Positions 7,761 to 15,934 of a DNA stretch of 64,000 nucleotides are shown here, one piece after another. Every line of letters starts with the position of its first letter. Position 1 is the stretch's first letter. Where the stretch lies: positions 1 to 64,000 of the forward strand of contig CAIVGN010000017.1 in NCBI GenBank assembly GCA_903905455.1, read 5' to 3'. The notes under the pieces were generated by a model. The model did not search any database and was not told the DNA's origin. It saw nothing but the letters and a program-made list of their open reading frames with translations. Source of the stretch: an uncultured Archangium sp. GTDB lineage: Bacteria > Myxococcota > Myxococcia > Myxococcales > Myxococcaceae. The translations under genes were made by a program, and so were the position numbers.

Positions 7761-8996
7761 GTGCCCCGCGCCCCGCGCCTCGCGTTGTGTGTCCTCGCCG
7801 CCTCTCCCGCGCCGGTCGTGCCACCGCCCCCCCTGACGCTCACCGTCGCCGAGGACGGCACCTTCTCCGTCGCGCGCGAAGGCGCGGGCCTCACCGACCT
7901 CACCGCGAGCATCACCGTGTCGGGCGTCGAAGTGCCGCTCGGTGCCGCCACCGCGAGCCACGCGGCCGGTGACGACGCGCTCGGCCACTACGCAGAGACG
8001 CGGCTCGAGCGCACCCAGGATGCCACGCGGCTGCTGCTGACGCTGCATGCGTACCCGGGCTTCGTCACCGCGCGGCTGTCCGCTTCCTGCGTCGGCACCT
8101 GCGCGGGGGCGCGCGTCGAGGGCTTCACGCTCGCGGGCCACGCCCTGACCCAGGTCTCTGAGCCCACCGCGGTCTTCGCGCACGGCTACAGCAGCTGGGC
8201 CCCGAGCTACTACGCGTCGGTGCAGCGCAGCACCGCCCCGAGCGCCGGCGTCGAGACGCTGGGCAACAACGACAACCACCTCACCACCGACGCGCGGCCC
8301 AGTTGGTGGCTCTCGGCGCTGGTGATGCGCACCGACGCCACGGTCGTCTCCGGCGCGCTGACCGCCGACGCGTGGAAGACGAAGGTGCTCACCTGGCGCG
8401 ACGACGGCGTGCAGGTGCGGCTGCGCAGCGGCGGCGGGGGCGACTCGCTCCCCCTGGGCGTCACCGGCGTCGACTCGGAGCTCTTCTTCTTCACCGTGCG
8501 CGAGGCGCTCAACCCCGCGCTCGCGGCCTGGGCAAACGCGGTGGCCACGCTGGCTCCGCCTCCCGAGGCGCCCTTCGTGCCCGTGGGGTGGAACAGCTGG
8601 AACACGCTCTTCGAAGGCGTCACCCCGGACCACGTGCTGGCCAACGTCGCGCGGGCGCAGGAGCTCGGCTTCGCGCTCAACGACGCGCAGGTCGACGACG
8701 GCTGGGAACTCGCCTGGGGCGACTGGAACGCCAACGCGAAGTTCCCCGCGGGCATGGACGGGCTGGCCACGCAGCTCGCCGCCCGGCAGCTCCACGCGGG
8801 CGTGTGGCTCACGCCGCCGCTCGCCAACGACGCCGACACCATCCTCGTGCGCGGTCTGCCCGCGGGCGTGCAACGGCTGCAGGTGACGATGAACCTGCTG
8901 GCGGGGCGGTTGCTGGGGCGCGAGGTGCGCTTCGCCGACGGGGCGTGGCGCGTGACGGTGCCGGGGCGCGACGCGGCGTACCTGCGGCTGCGTTGA
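7761..8996 (+). CDS. alpha-galactosidase (melibiase)-like protein lacking the catalytic core
   Basis: A protein of about 411 residues with a signal-like N-terminus (LALCVLAASPA), a beta-rich N-terminal domain and the start of a GH36/GH27-type barrel: FVPVGWNSWNTLFEGV, then LNDAQVDDGWE and GVWLTPPL. Full-length enzymes continue with a strand bearing the nucleophile Asp and later an acid/base Asp. Here the text jumps from LTPPL to ANDADTILVRGLPAG, which looks like the C-terminal beta domain. The frame stays open, so this appears to be an in-frame internal deletion and the product is probably inactive. The GTG at 7761 is inferred from the signal peptide. A REP-like element lies upstream. Confidence 0.75.
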   Translation: MPRAPRLALCVLAASPAPVVPPPPLTLTVAEDGTFSVAREGAGLTDLTASITVSGVEVPLGAATASHAAGDDALGHYAETRLERTQDATRLLLTLHAYPGFVTARLSASCVGTCAGARVEGFTLAGHALTQVSEPTAVFAHGYSSWAPSYYASVQRSTAPSAGVETLGNNDNHLTTDARPSWWLSALVMRTDATVVSGALTADAWKTKVLTWRDDGVQVRLRSGGGGDSLPLGVTGVDSELFFFTVREALNPALAAWANAVATLAPPPEAPFVPVGWNSWNTLFEGVTPDHVLANVARAQELGFALNDAQVDDGWELAWGDWNANAKFPAGMDGLATQLAARQLHAGVWLTPPLANDADTILVRGLPAGVQRLQVTMNLLAGRLLGREVRFADGAWRVTVPGRDAAYLRLR

Positions 8997-9026
8997 GCGT
9001 TGCCATCACCCCGGCGCCGGGGTCTC

Positions 9027-9818
9027 ATGCCGCCCCCAATGAGCAATGAGCGCCTCCACCGCAAGCTGAACCTCGGCTGCGGCTACGACCGCCGCGAAGG
9101 CTATGTGAACGTCGACCTGCACGAGCGCCACGGGCCCGACGTGGTGGCCAACGTGCTCGAGCTGACGACCTTCCCGGGGAGCTTCTACGAAGAGGTCTAC
9201 GCCCAGGACGTGCTCGAGCACGTCACCCGCGCCGACGTGCGCAAGGCGCTCTTCGAGTGGAACCGGGTGCTGGCCGTGAACGGCCGGCTCTTCGTGCGCA
9301 CCACCGACGTGGGCGGCCTGGTGCGCCAGCTCGAGGCGCCCGAGAACCAGGGCCTGCACGACCAGGAGCGGTTGATCCAGAACATGTTCGGCACGCAGGC
9401 GTACACCGGTGACTTCCATCTCGCCGGGTTCACCGAGCGCATCTTCCGCTTCTACCTGTGGGAGGCGGGCTTCGAGGTCGTCTCCCTGGGGCTCTACGCG
9501 GGCGCGTTCCTCGACTGCTGGGCGCGAAAGGTGCGCGACGTGGGCTTCGCGCGGGTCACGGAAGCGACCGAGGCCGAGCCGTGGGTGCGCAGCGTCTACG
9601 CCGAGTTGGTGCAGCGGCCGCCGCGGGCCGACGAGCTGGCCGAAGGTCTCACCGCGCCCCGGCACGACGTGGTGCAGCGGCTGTTGCTGAGCGACGAGCA
9701 CAAGGCGGGGATGATGGCCCGCGCCCCGGCGTTCCCGCTCTCTCTCCACCGGCCCAGCCTGATTCAGCGCGCCGAGCGCAAGCTCAAGCGCGCGGTGAAG
9801 TCGGTGCTGCGACGCTGA
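9027..9818 (+). CDS. class I SAM-dependent methyltransferase with DUF4214-like tail
   Basis: About 263 residues. The SAM-binding motif is LNLGCGYDRREGYVNVDLHE, followed by AQDVLEHV and the late strand RLFVRTTDVGG; this is the 'predicted SAM-dependent methyltransferase' type often seen in polysaccharide or glycan loci. The C-terminal VRSVYAELVQRPPRADELAEG and VVQRLLLSDEHK resemble a DUF4214 repeat. ATG 9027 is preferred because GGGGT lies just upstream; ATG 9039 is possible. It converges with a lipoprotein gene four bases away. The substrate is unknown. Confidence 0.82.
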   Translation: MPPPMSNERLHRKLNLGCGYDRREGYVNVDLHERHGPDVVANVLELTTFPGSFYEEVYAQDVLEHVTRADVRKALFEWNRVLAVNGRLFVRTTDVGGLVRQLEAPENQGLHDQERLIQNMFGTQAYTGDFHLAGFTERIFRFYLWEAGFEVVSLGLYAGAFLDCWARKVRDVGFARVTEATEAEPWVRSVYAELVQRPPRADELAEGLTAPRHDVVQRLLLSDEHKAGMMARAPAFPLSLHRPSLIQRAERKLKRAVKSVLRR

Positions 9819-9822
9819 AGGT

Positions 9823-10302
9823 TCAGAGCTTCACGGCGTGCGCCAGCAGGTGAATGCGCAGGTCGCGGGGCTTGCCCATCACCACCAGCGGCACGTGCAG
9901 CTCGAAGGGCTGCGCGTCGAAGGAGGCGGCGGCGTTGCCCAGGGCGGGCAGCTCGAAGGTGATCAACCGCGCCCGTACCGACGTGAAGGGCTCGAGGCGC
10001 GCGACGCGGTCGTCGGGCAGGAGGCTGCGCTCCACGCGGTCAGGCCCGATGATGCCCACGCGGTTCCACTCGACGCCGATGGGCTCGGGGGTGCGGTTGG
10101 TGAGCACCAGCAAGATGGCCTGGAACGAGGTGGGGTCGACCAGCAGCTCGACGCGCAGGTCGGGGTCCTCGAACACGTCGCGCTCGCCGGGCCGGGTGAG
10201 GTTCTTCGCGCCGGGGTCGGTGATGTCGAAGTTGAAGTAGTAGCTGGCCGGCGCACAACCGGAGACCAGGACGAAGAGCGCAGCGGCGAGGAGCGTTCGC
10301 AT
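9823..10302 (-). CDS. lipoprotein of unknown function
   Basis: About 159 residues with a signal peptide ending in a lipobox (LFVLVSGC), so it is probably lipid-anchored in the envelope. The mature part is beta-rich with LRVELLVDPTSFQAILLVLTN and TFELPALG, suggesting an immunoglobulin-like beta-sandwich. No enzyme motif was seen. ATG 10302 gives the best signal peptide; an in-frame ATG lies four codons earlier. It lies next to two other envelope genes on the same strand (10323-12319), with 20 bases between the coding regions, so it may be the last gene of that operon. Confidence 0.75.
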   Translation of the reverse strand: MRTLLAAALFVLVSGCAPASYYFNFDITDPGAKNLTRPGERDVFEDPDLRVELLVDPTSFQAILLVLTNRTPEPIGVEWNRVGIIGPDRVERSLLPDDRVARLEPFTSVRARLITFELPALGNAAASFDAQPFELHVPLVVMGKPRDLRIHLLAHAVKL

Positions 10303-10322
10303 GGGGGGCTGCATATCAAACC

Positions 10323-11855
10323 TCAGGGGGTCTCACTGGCGCGACGCTCCTCGACGGCCTTCAAGGCGACCTCGGCGCTCTCGAGCTCGATGCTCGCCTT
10401 CTCCATGACGCGCTCGGCGGTGGCCAGCTGCTTCTCCAGCGCCGGGGTCACGTTGGAGGTGGCCTCGGCCTTCGCCTGCAGCTGGGCCAGCGTGGTCTCG
10501 GCCTTTCCGTAGATGGTGCGTGCCTTCATGGCCCGCTTCCGCGCGGGCACCAGGTCGAGGTCGACGAGGGACACCACCACGCGCTCGCCGGGCTTGATGC
10601 GGGTGAGCACGCGCTTGACGGTGGACCAGGTGGGCTTGGAGATGACGATGGTGTGCTTTCCCTTCGGCGAGACGTAGACATCGAGCGGCGTCGCGCCGAC
10701 CACCACGTCGTCGACCTTCACCTCGGCGCCCGGCGGCGTGGAGGCGACGGCCACCTTCGCGCCATGGGACAGGGTGAAGGAGAGCGGGGCCTCCTGCTCG
10801 GCGAGGGTGACGCGCTGCTGCTGTTGTTCGTAGCCGGCGAGGGTGACGACGATGTCGGCCGGGCCCGGCTCGAGGGGCCCGCTGATGCCCGGGGTCTGCG
10901 GGATGACCACCTGGCCGCCGATGCTCACCTGCGCCCCCGCGGGCTCGGTGGTGACGCGCACGCGGGAGGCCGGGCGCAGGGTGACGGAGACCTCGGTCGC
11001 CTCCTTCGCGTTGGGCTCGAGGGTGCGGCTCTCGGGGAAGAATCCGTCGAGTTCCACGCGCACGGTGTTGTTCCGGGCCGCAGTGAGGCGGGTGCGCAGC
11101 GGGGTCTTGCCGCGCTCGCCCCCGTCGACGAAGACCTTCGCGCCGGTGGGGCTGGAGCTCACCGTGCACCACGGGTGCAGGCCCAGCGAGTCATCGGGGT
11201 CGTCGGCGGAGGGCCGCTTCGCGTTCTCCACGGGGGCGGTCTCCGTCGTCTTCCCCGGGGGCGCCGCGGTGGGCGCCCCGGCAGCGCACTGCTGCTTCGC
11301 GTCGCGCAACCACACCGCGAGGCCGCCCTGCTGGAGCCCGAAGCCCAGGCGCTTGAGGTCGGTCTCGTCGCGCGACGAGGAGGCCTTGCCCGCGACGCAC
11401 TCGCAGACCGCGGGGGCCGTGTCGCGCCCGCAGCGGGCGAGGAAGCCGGCGTGGAAGATGGCCAGTCGCTCCGGGCCCTCGATGGCCGGGCCGCCCTGGC
11501 CCGACGCGCCGCGGGTGAGCGCGCCGATGACCAGGACGCTGCCGAGGCCCAACACGAAGGCACCCGCCTGGAGCACGGCGAAGACCAGCGAGAACCAGCG
11601 GATGCCGGTGCCGAGGCCAAGGTCACGCCACACCGACCAGCCGAAGATGCCGGGGAGCATGGAGCACCCCACGGCGCGGCCCCAGTCGACGCCGGCCATG
11701 CGGTAGATGACCAGGAAGAGGATGAAGCCCACGCCGGTGCAGCCACTGCCACCGCGGGACTGGTTGCGGCTGAGGGCGTCCTCGAGGCCCTGGGCCGCGG
11801 CGAGCGTGCTGAGCAGCAACGACACCGTGAACAGCGGGCGGGCGAAGCGCTTCAT
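10323..11855 (-). CDS. multi-PEGA membrane protein
   Basis: A 510-residue protein. It has a signal peptide (residues 1-21), two or three hydrophobic segments at about 43-120, a Cys-containing stretch (FLARCGRDTAPAVCEC), then three PEGA-like units: TVSSSPTGAKVFVDGGERGKTPL, VRVTTEPAGAQVSIGG and AVASTPPGAEVKVDDVVVGATPL. A C-terminal helical, charged region (KAETTLAQLQAKAEATSN) follows. PEGA domains are surface-layer-like beta modules. The ATG start overlaps the stop of the upstream lipoprotein gene (ATGA), so the two are coupled. The role is unknown. Confidence 0.85.
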   Translation of the reverse strand: MKRFARPLFTVSLLLSTLAAAQGLEDALSRNQSRGGSGCTGVGFILFLVIYRMAGVDWGRAVGCSMLPGIFGWSVWRDLGLGTGIRWFSLVFAVLQAGAFVLGLGSVLVIGALTRGASGQGGPAIEGPERLAIFHAGFLARCGRDTAPAVCECVAGKASSSRDETDLKRLGFGLQQGGLAVWLRDAKQQCAAGAPTAAPPGKTTETAPVENAKRPSADDPDDSLGLHPWCTVSSSPTGAKVFVDGGERGKTPLRTRLTAARNNTVRVELDGFFPESRTLEPNAKEATEVSVTLRPASRVRVTTEPAGAQVSIGGQVVIPQTPGISGPLEPGPADIVVTLAGYEQQQQRVTLAEQEAPLSFTLSHGAKVAVASTPPGAEVKVDDVVVGATPLDVYVSPKGKHTIVISKPTWSTVKRVLTRIKPGERVVVSLVDLDLVPARKRAMKARTIYGKAETTLAQLQAKAEATSNVTPALEKQLATAERVMEKASIELESAEVALKAVEERRASETP

Positions 11856-12319
11856 CGGGGCCTCAGTTCGGCGGCGCAGGCCTGCACGATGGCCGACGCG
11901 TCAGGGGGCACCGCGGCACCGTTGTTGATGCGCTCCTCGAGGTCGACGATCTGCTCGCCGGTGAAGGTGTCGTAGAGCTTGTCCATCACGCAGGCGCAGG
12001 CCTCGGCGTGCATGCCGCGCGTCTTGCACCGCGCCAGGGCGGCCGGCTTGAGGCAGCTCGTCGCGTAGCGCAGCGCCAGGAGCTTGATCTCCTCCTCGTC
12101 GAAGAGCGCCGGCTCCTTCATCCACAACCGCAGCTCGGGCTCGCTCAAGTCGGACGCGAGGCCGTTCATCAGGCACTCGCAGTTCGCCCCGCTCTTCTCG
12201 AACTTCGTCTGCCGACAGCCGCGCACCATCGTGCGCACCATGTTGTCCTTGCCGCCGAGGTTGAGCCGATCGCAGCCCAACGCCAGGAGACACACCGCCA
12301 CCGCCAGGGGAGTTCGCAT
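11852..12319 (-). CDS. Cys-containing lipoprotein
   Basis: About 155 residues with a lipobox signal (VAVCLLALGCDR). The mature protein is helical with regularly spaced cysteines (GCRQTKF, NCECLMN, TSCLKP, ARCKTRG, CACVMDKL), which suggests disulfide-stabilised helices outside the cytoplasm. Its CVMDKLYDTFTGEQIVDLE segment resembles a motif in the neighbouring PEGA protein (CGRDTAPAVCECVAGKA), hinting at related helical domains. Its stop overlaps the start of that gene. ATG 12319 is chosen for the signal peptide. It diverges from the lipoprotein gene at 12396. Confidence 0.75.
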   Translation of the reverse strand: MRTPLAVAVCLLALGCDRLNLGGKDNMVRTMVRGCRQTKFEKSGANCECLMNGLASDLSEPELRLWMKEPALFDEEEIKLLALRYATSCLKPAALARCKTRGMHAEACACVMDKLYDTFTGEQIVDLEERINNGAAVPPDASAIVQACAAELRPR

Positions 12320-12395
12320 GCTGGTGCGCGGGAGCATGCAGCCTGCGCTGCGAGGACGTGGCGTATTTCTCCGACTTCGTGCAGGAACCCGGCCC

Positions 12396-12926
12396 ATGCA
12401 CCCTTCGCTCTGGACGGCGCTGCTCCTGGCTTCGATTGGTTCGTGCGACCCCGCGCAGTTCAAGCACCCGCTCTCCGACCCGGCGAAGATCAAGGCCGAG
12501 CCGAAGCTGACCGGCCAGTGGGCGGGCCACGACGAGCGCACCCAGTTCACGATGTTCATCGGTCCCCGCGAAGACCAGCACCTCGACCTGCTGTTGGTGG
12601 GCACCAGCCCCGGCGAGGGCGTGGCGCAGATCGCCTGGGACGCGTTCCCCACGACGCTCGGCGGGAAGACGTACCTGAACCTCCGCGAGAAGGAATACGC
12701 GGACACCTTCGGCAACCGGTTCACGCTCAAGCCCGGCTACGCGTACATCCGCTACGAGTTGAAGGGCGAGACGCTGAAGCTCGCGTACCTCACGAGCGAC
12801 GCGACCGAGGGTGATGGGGGCGTGCCGGTCGCGGGCGAGACGGAGGCGGTGGCGGCGGCGGTGCAGAAGCTGCCGGTGGGCGCCTTCAAGCCGTTCATCA
12901 CCATGAAGCGGGTGAAGGGGCAGTAA
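12396..12926 (+). CDS. putative lipoprotein
   Basis: About 176 residues with a short signal peptide and possible lipobox (LLLASIGSCDP). The mature part begins with LTGQWAGHDERTQFTMFIG, a pattern like lipocalin-type or 'GxW' beta proteins, followed by strands rich in Thr/Lys such as TYLNLREKEYADTFGNRF. No catalytic motif was recognised. The start ATG 12396 lies 76 bases from the divergent lipoprotein start, so a shared divergent promoter is likely in between. Confidence 0.75.
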   Translation: MHPSLWTALLLASIGSCDPAQFKHPLSDPAKIKAEPKLTGQWAGHDERTQFTMFIGPREDQHLDLLLVGTSPGEGVAQIAWDAFPTTLGGKTYLNLREKEYADTFGNRFTLKPGYAYIRYELKGETLKLAYLTSDATEGDGGVPVAGETEAVAAAVQKLPVGAFKPFITMKRVKGQ

Positions 12927-12974
12927 GGGAACAGCCCGTCACGCCCCCGCCAGAACACGGCTATAGGAGCGCGC

Positions 12975-13364
12975 ATGCTCTGGTTGCTGCGCTCTGCCAT
13001 CGTCATCATCTACCCGCGCACCTCGTTGCCGGGCGCCGCCGACTGCGGCCTCGACGCGCACCTGCTCAAGTTCAAGCGCGAGACGCCCTTCCTCATCTGG
13101 GCGGGCACGGTGCTCGGCGCGCTGGTGTTCCACTTCACGCCGCTCTTCACGGTGTACCTGCCGCTGCCCGCGTTCCTGCTGCCGGCGAAGCTCGCCGATC
13201 GCCACGCCGCGAAGATCACCAGCACCAACGTCTACCTCGTGCGCCAGGCCGTCTTCCTCGTGAAGCTCTGCGCCGGCCTGTGCTGGGGCGCCGACCCCGA
13301 GGTGCGCAAGCGCTTTGCCCTCCCGCCCCTCAAGGCAGACCCCGGCACCTGGAGGACCTCGTGA
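12975..13364 (+). CDS. small membrane protein coupled to a GMC oxidoreductase
   Basis: A 129-residue protein with a long hydrophobic stretch around residues 40-72 (FLIWAGTVLGALVFHFTPLFTVYLPLPAFLLPA) that could form a hairpin in the membrane, and a more polar C-terminus with CAGLCWGADPEVRKRF. Its TGA overlaps the GTG of the GMC oxidoreductase gene (GTGA), so the two are co-translated and the products may act together. I do not recognise the family; a membrane anchor or electron-transfer partner for the oxidoreductase is only a guess. Confidence 0.75.
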   Translation: MLWLLRSAIVIIYPRTSLPGAADCGLDAHLLKFKRETPFLIWAGTVLGALVFHFTPLFTVYLPLPAFLLPAKLADRHAAKITSTNVYLVRQAVFLVKLCAGLCWGADPEVRKRFALPPLKADPGTWRTS

Positions 13365-14860
13365 GCCACGTCAGCTTCCGCGAGAAGGGCCAGGACTTCG
13401 AGGCCTCGTTCGACTTCGTGGTCGTCGGCTCCGGCGCCGGTGGTGCGGCCGCCGCGGCGACGCTCGCGCGCGCAGGGCGCAGCGTGGCCCTGGTCGAGGC
13501 CGGCGCGTGGCGAGACCCCGACGACTACCCGCACTCGGCCTACGGCGGCCTGCGCGACCTCACCGACGCGTGGGGCTCCCAGGTCACCATGGGCCGGGCC
13601 CTGTGGCCGGTGGTCCAGGCGCGCACCGTGGGCGGCACCACGGTCATCAACTCCGCCATCTGCGTGCGCACCCCCAGCGACATCTTCCGCCAGTGGGAAG
13701 CGGAGCACGGCATCTCCGACCTCGAAGCCGCGGTGCTGAAGAAGCAGGACCAGCTCGAGCGCGACCTGAGCGTCGAAGAGGTGCAGCCCAACGCGCTGGG
13801 CCGCGCCAACCTCCTGGCCATCAAGGGCGAAGCGGCGCTGGGCTGGGCCGACCCGCACCCCATGCTCCGCTACACCAGGGGCTGCGACGGCGGGGGCATG
13901 TGCCTGCAGGGCTGCAGCACGCGCAAGAAGCAGAGCACCAACATCGTCTTCGTGCCCGAGGTGCTCCGCCTCGGCGGCACGCTCGTCACCTGCGCCCCGG
14001 TGGATCGCGTGCTCTTCGAGGGCACGAAGGCCGTGGGCGTCACCGGCCGCTTCCTGCACCCCGAGCGCCGGTCGAAGGGCGCCACCTTCACCCTGCGCGC
14101 GACGAAGGCCGTGGTCATCGCCGCCTCGGTCACGCACTCGCCCGTCATCCTCATGCGCTCGGGGCTCAAGCTGCCCGCCCTGGGCAAGTACTTCCGCGCG
14201 CATCCCGGCACCGGCGTGTTCGGCGTGTACGACGAGCCGGTGGACATGAACATCGGCGCGACCCAGGGCTGGGCCTCGACCGCGTTCCGCCAGACCCCGG
14301 GCCTCAAGCTCGAGACCCTGGCCATTCCACCGGAGCTCGTCGCCAGCCGGCTCTCGGGCGGGGGCGTGCAGTTGATGGAGCGCCTCGCGCAGTACCGGCA
14401 CATCACCATGTGGTGTCACGCCGTGCGCGCCGAGACCGCGGGCCGGGTCACCCGGTCTCTCTTCGGCAACCCGGTGGTGCACTACACGCTCGATCGCCCC
14501 GACATGGAGCGCTTCCGGGCCGGCATGGTGTTGCTCGCCAGGCAACACTTCGCCGCGGGTGCGCGCGCGGTGATCCCCGGCATCGCGGGCATGCCCTACG
14601 AGCTCTCCCCCGACCAGGTGGGCCTGCTCGACGACGCGCCGCTCGACCCGCAGAAGTACATCGCCATCTTGAGCCACCTCTTCGGGGGGTGCGTGATGGG
14701 CAAGGACGCGCAGACCAGCGTCACCGACGGAAACGGGCGCGTGCACGGCGTGCAGCACCTGGTGATCGCCGATGCATCGGTCATTCCCACCAACCTCGGG
14801 GTCAACCCGCAGCACACCATCATGGGCCTCGCGCAGGTCTTCGCCGAGCGGCTCGTCTGA
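13361..14860 (+). CDS. GMC-family FAD oxidoreductase
   Basis: A 499-residue flavoprotein. The N-terminal dinucleotide fold is DFVVVGSGAGGAAAAATLA, followed by the acidic strand end VALVEAGAW and the GMC signature region TVGGTTVINSAI. The C-terminal signature includes SHLFGGCVMG and VIADASVIPTNLGVNPQHT, where the His of NPQHT corresponds to a conserved active-site residue. GMC enzymes oxidise alcohols such as sterols, choline or sugars. There is no signal peptide, so membrane association may come through the coupled upstream small membrane protein. Four closely spaced cysteines (RGCDGGGMCLQGCSTRK) are notable. The substrate is unknown. Confidence 0.9.
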   Translation: MSHVSFREKGQDFEASFDFVVVGSGAGGAAAAATLARAGRSVALVEAGAWRDPDDYPHSAYGGLRDLTDAWGSQVTMGRALWPVVQARTVGGTTVINSAICVRTPSDIFRQWEAEHGISDLEAAVLKKQDQLERDLSVEEVQPNALGRANLLAIKGEAALGWADPHPMLRYTRGCDGGGMCLQGCSTRKKQSTNIVFVPEVLRLGGTLVTCAPVDRVLFEGTKAVGVTGRFLHPERRSKGATFTLRATKAVVIAASVTHSPVILMRSGLKLPALGKYFRAHPGTGVFGVYDEPVDMNIGATQGWASTAFRQTPGLKLETLAIPPELVASRLSGGGVQLMERLAQYRHITMWCHAVRAETAGRVTRSLFGNPVVHYTLDRPDMERFRAGMVLLARQHFAAGARAVIPGIAGMPYELSPDQVGLLDDAPLDPQKYIAILSHLFGGCVMGKDAQTSVTDGNGRVHGVQHLVIADASVIPTNLGVNPQHTIMGLAQVFAERLV

Positions 14861-14982
14861 ACGGTCTGCGAGGCGGCGTTGCGCACGGCGCAGTGCCTGC
14901 GCGGGGCTCGTAGGGGGGCTGCTGCGGTCTCGCGGCCTTCGGTGCCTGTGGGCGTGGCACGCTGCTTGGAACACCTCGTGGC

Positions 14983-15888
14983 ATGAGCGCTCTCGCTTCT
15001 GTCACTGCCCACGGACCCGAGGAGGAGCGCGCGACCCGCCACCTCCAGCTCGCGCACCACGCCGCCAGCCGACTGGGCGACGTGCTCGTGCGGCAGGGGC
15101 TCATTCGTCCTGATGCACTTCAGATCGTCTTGAATGAGCAGCGCGCCGAGGCGAACCAGGGGCACTGGATCCTGCTGGGCGATCTCCTGGAGCAGTGGCA
15201 CCTCAGCACCCACGACGAGATCGACGCCGCGCTCAGCGAACTGACCCGGGAAAACGAGCCGGTGCACTTCGACGGGCACGCGCACGCCTCGGTGGCGAAC
15301 CGGCTCAAGCGCCTGCTGGACATCGTCGGGGCGCTGGTCGGCCTGGGCCTCGCGCTGACCGTGTTGCCCTTCGTAGCGCTCGCCATTCACCTCGAAGACG
15401 GCGGGCCGGTGTTTTTCCAGCAGCACCGCGTGGGGTGCCATGGCTGGCAGTTTCCCATCTGGAAGTTCCGCACCATGGTGCCGCACGCGGACCGCCTGAA
15501 GCTCTCGGTGAAGAGCGCCGACGCGCTGTTTTTCAGCCCCACCGGGAAGGACCCGCGCATCACCCGCGTGGGTCACGTGCTGCGCAAGACGATGCTCGAC
15601 GAGCTGCCCCAGTTCTGGAACGTGCTCAAGGGCGAGATGAGCCTCGTGGGCACCCGGCCGCCGACGCTCGACGAGGTCTGCCACTACTCGGCCGAACATT
15701 GGCGGCGCCTGGAGGTGAAGCCAGGCCTCACCGGGCTGTGGCAGGCCAGCGGAAATCGCCACTTGCGCGGCTTCGACGACGTGGTCGCGCTGGACCTCGA
15801 GTACCAGCGCACCTGGAGCATCGGACTGGATCTTTCCATTCTGCTGCGAACGGTGATCAGCGCCCTGCGCAAGCCGACTGGGATGTGA
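14983..15888 (+). CDS. initiating sugar-phosphate transferase with N-terminal GspE_N/MshEN-like domain
   Basis: A 301-residue protein. From about residue 107 it is a bacterial sugar transferase of the WcaJ/PglC type: RLKRLLDIVGALVGLGLALTV (membrane helix), then GGPVFFQQHRVGCHG, FPIWKFRTMVPHAD, RKTMLDELPQFWNVLKGEMS, LVGTRPP and KPGLTGLWQ. It would transfer a sugar phosphate to undecaprenyl phosphate to begin exopolysaccharide synthesis. Residues 30-88 (RLGDVLVRQGLIRPDALQ, then LLGDLLEQWHLSTHDEIDAAL) look like two GspE_N/MshEN half-repeats, a fold that in other proteins can bind cyclic di-GMP. No other polysaccharide genes follow directly. Confidence 0.88.
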   Translation: MSALASVTAHGPEEERATRHLQLAHHAASRLGDVLVRQGLIRPDALQIVLNEQRAEANQGHWILLGDLLEQWHLSTHDEIDAALSELTRENEPVHFDGHAHASVANRLKRLLDIVGALVGLGLALTVLPFVALAIHLEDGGPVFFQQHRVGCHGWQFPIWKFRTMVPHADRLKLSVKSADALFFSPTGKDPRITRVGHVLRKTMLDELPQFWNVLKGEMSLVGTRPPTLDEVCHYSAEHWRRLEVKPGLTGLWQASGNRHLRGFDDVVALDLEYQRTWSIGLDLSILLRTVISALRKPTGM

Positions 15889-15934
15889 GCTCGAGATGAC
15901 ATCGCCGTGACGCGCGGTGGGCTACGAATGCACC

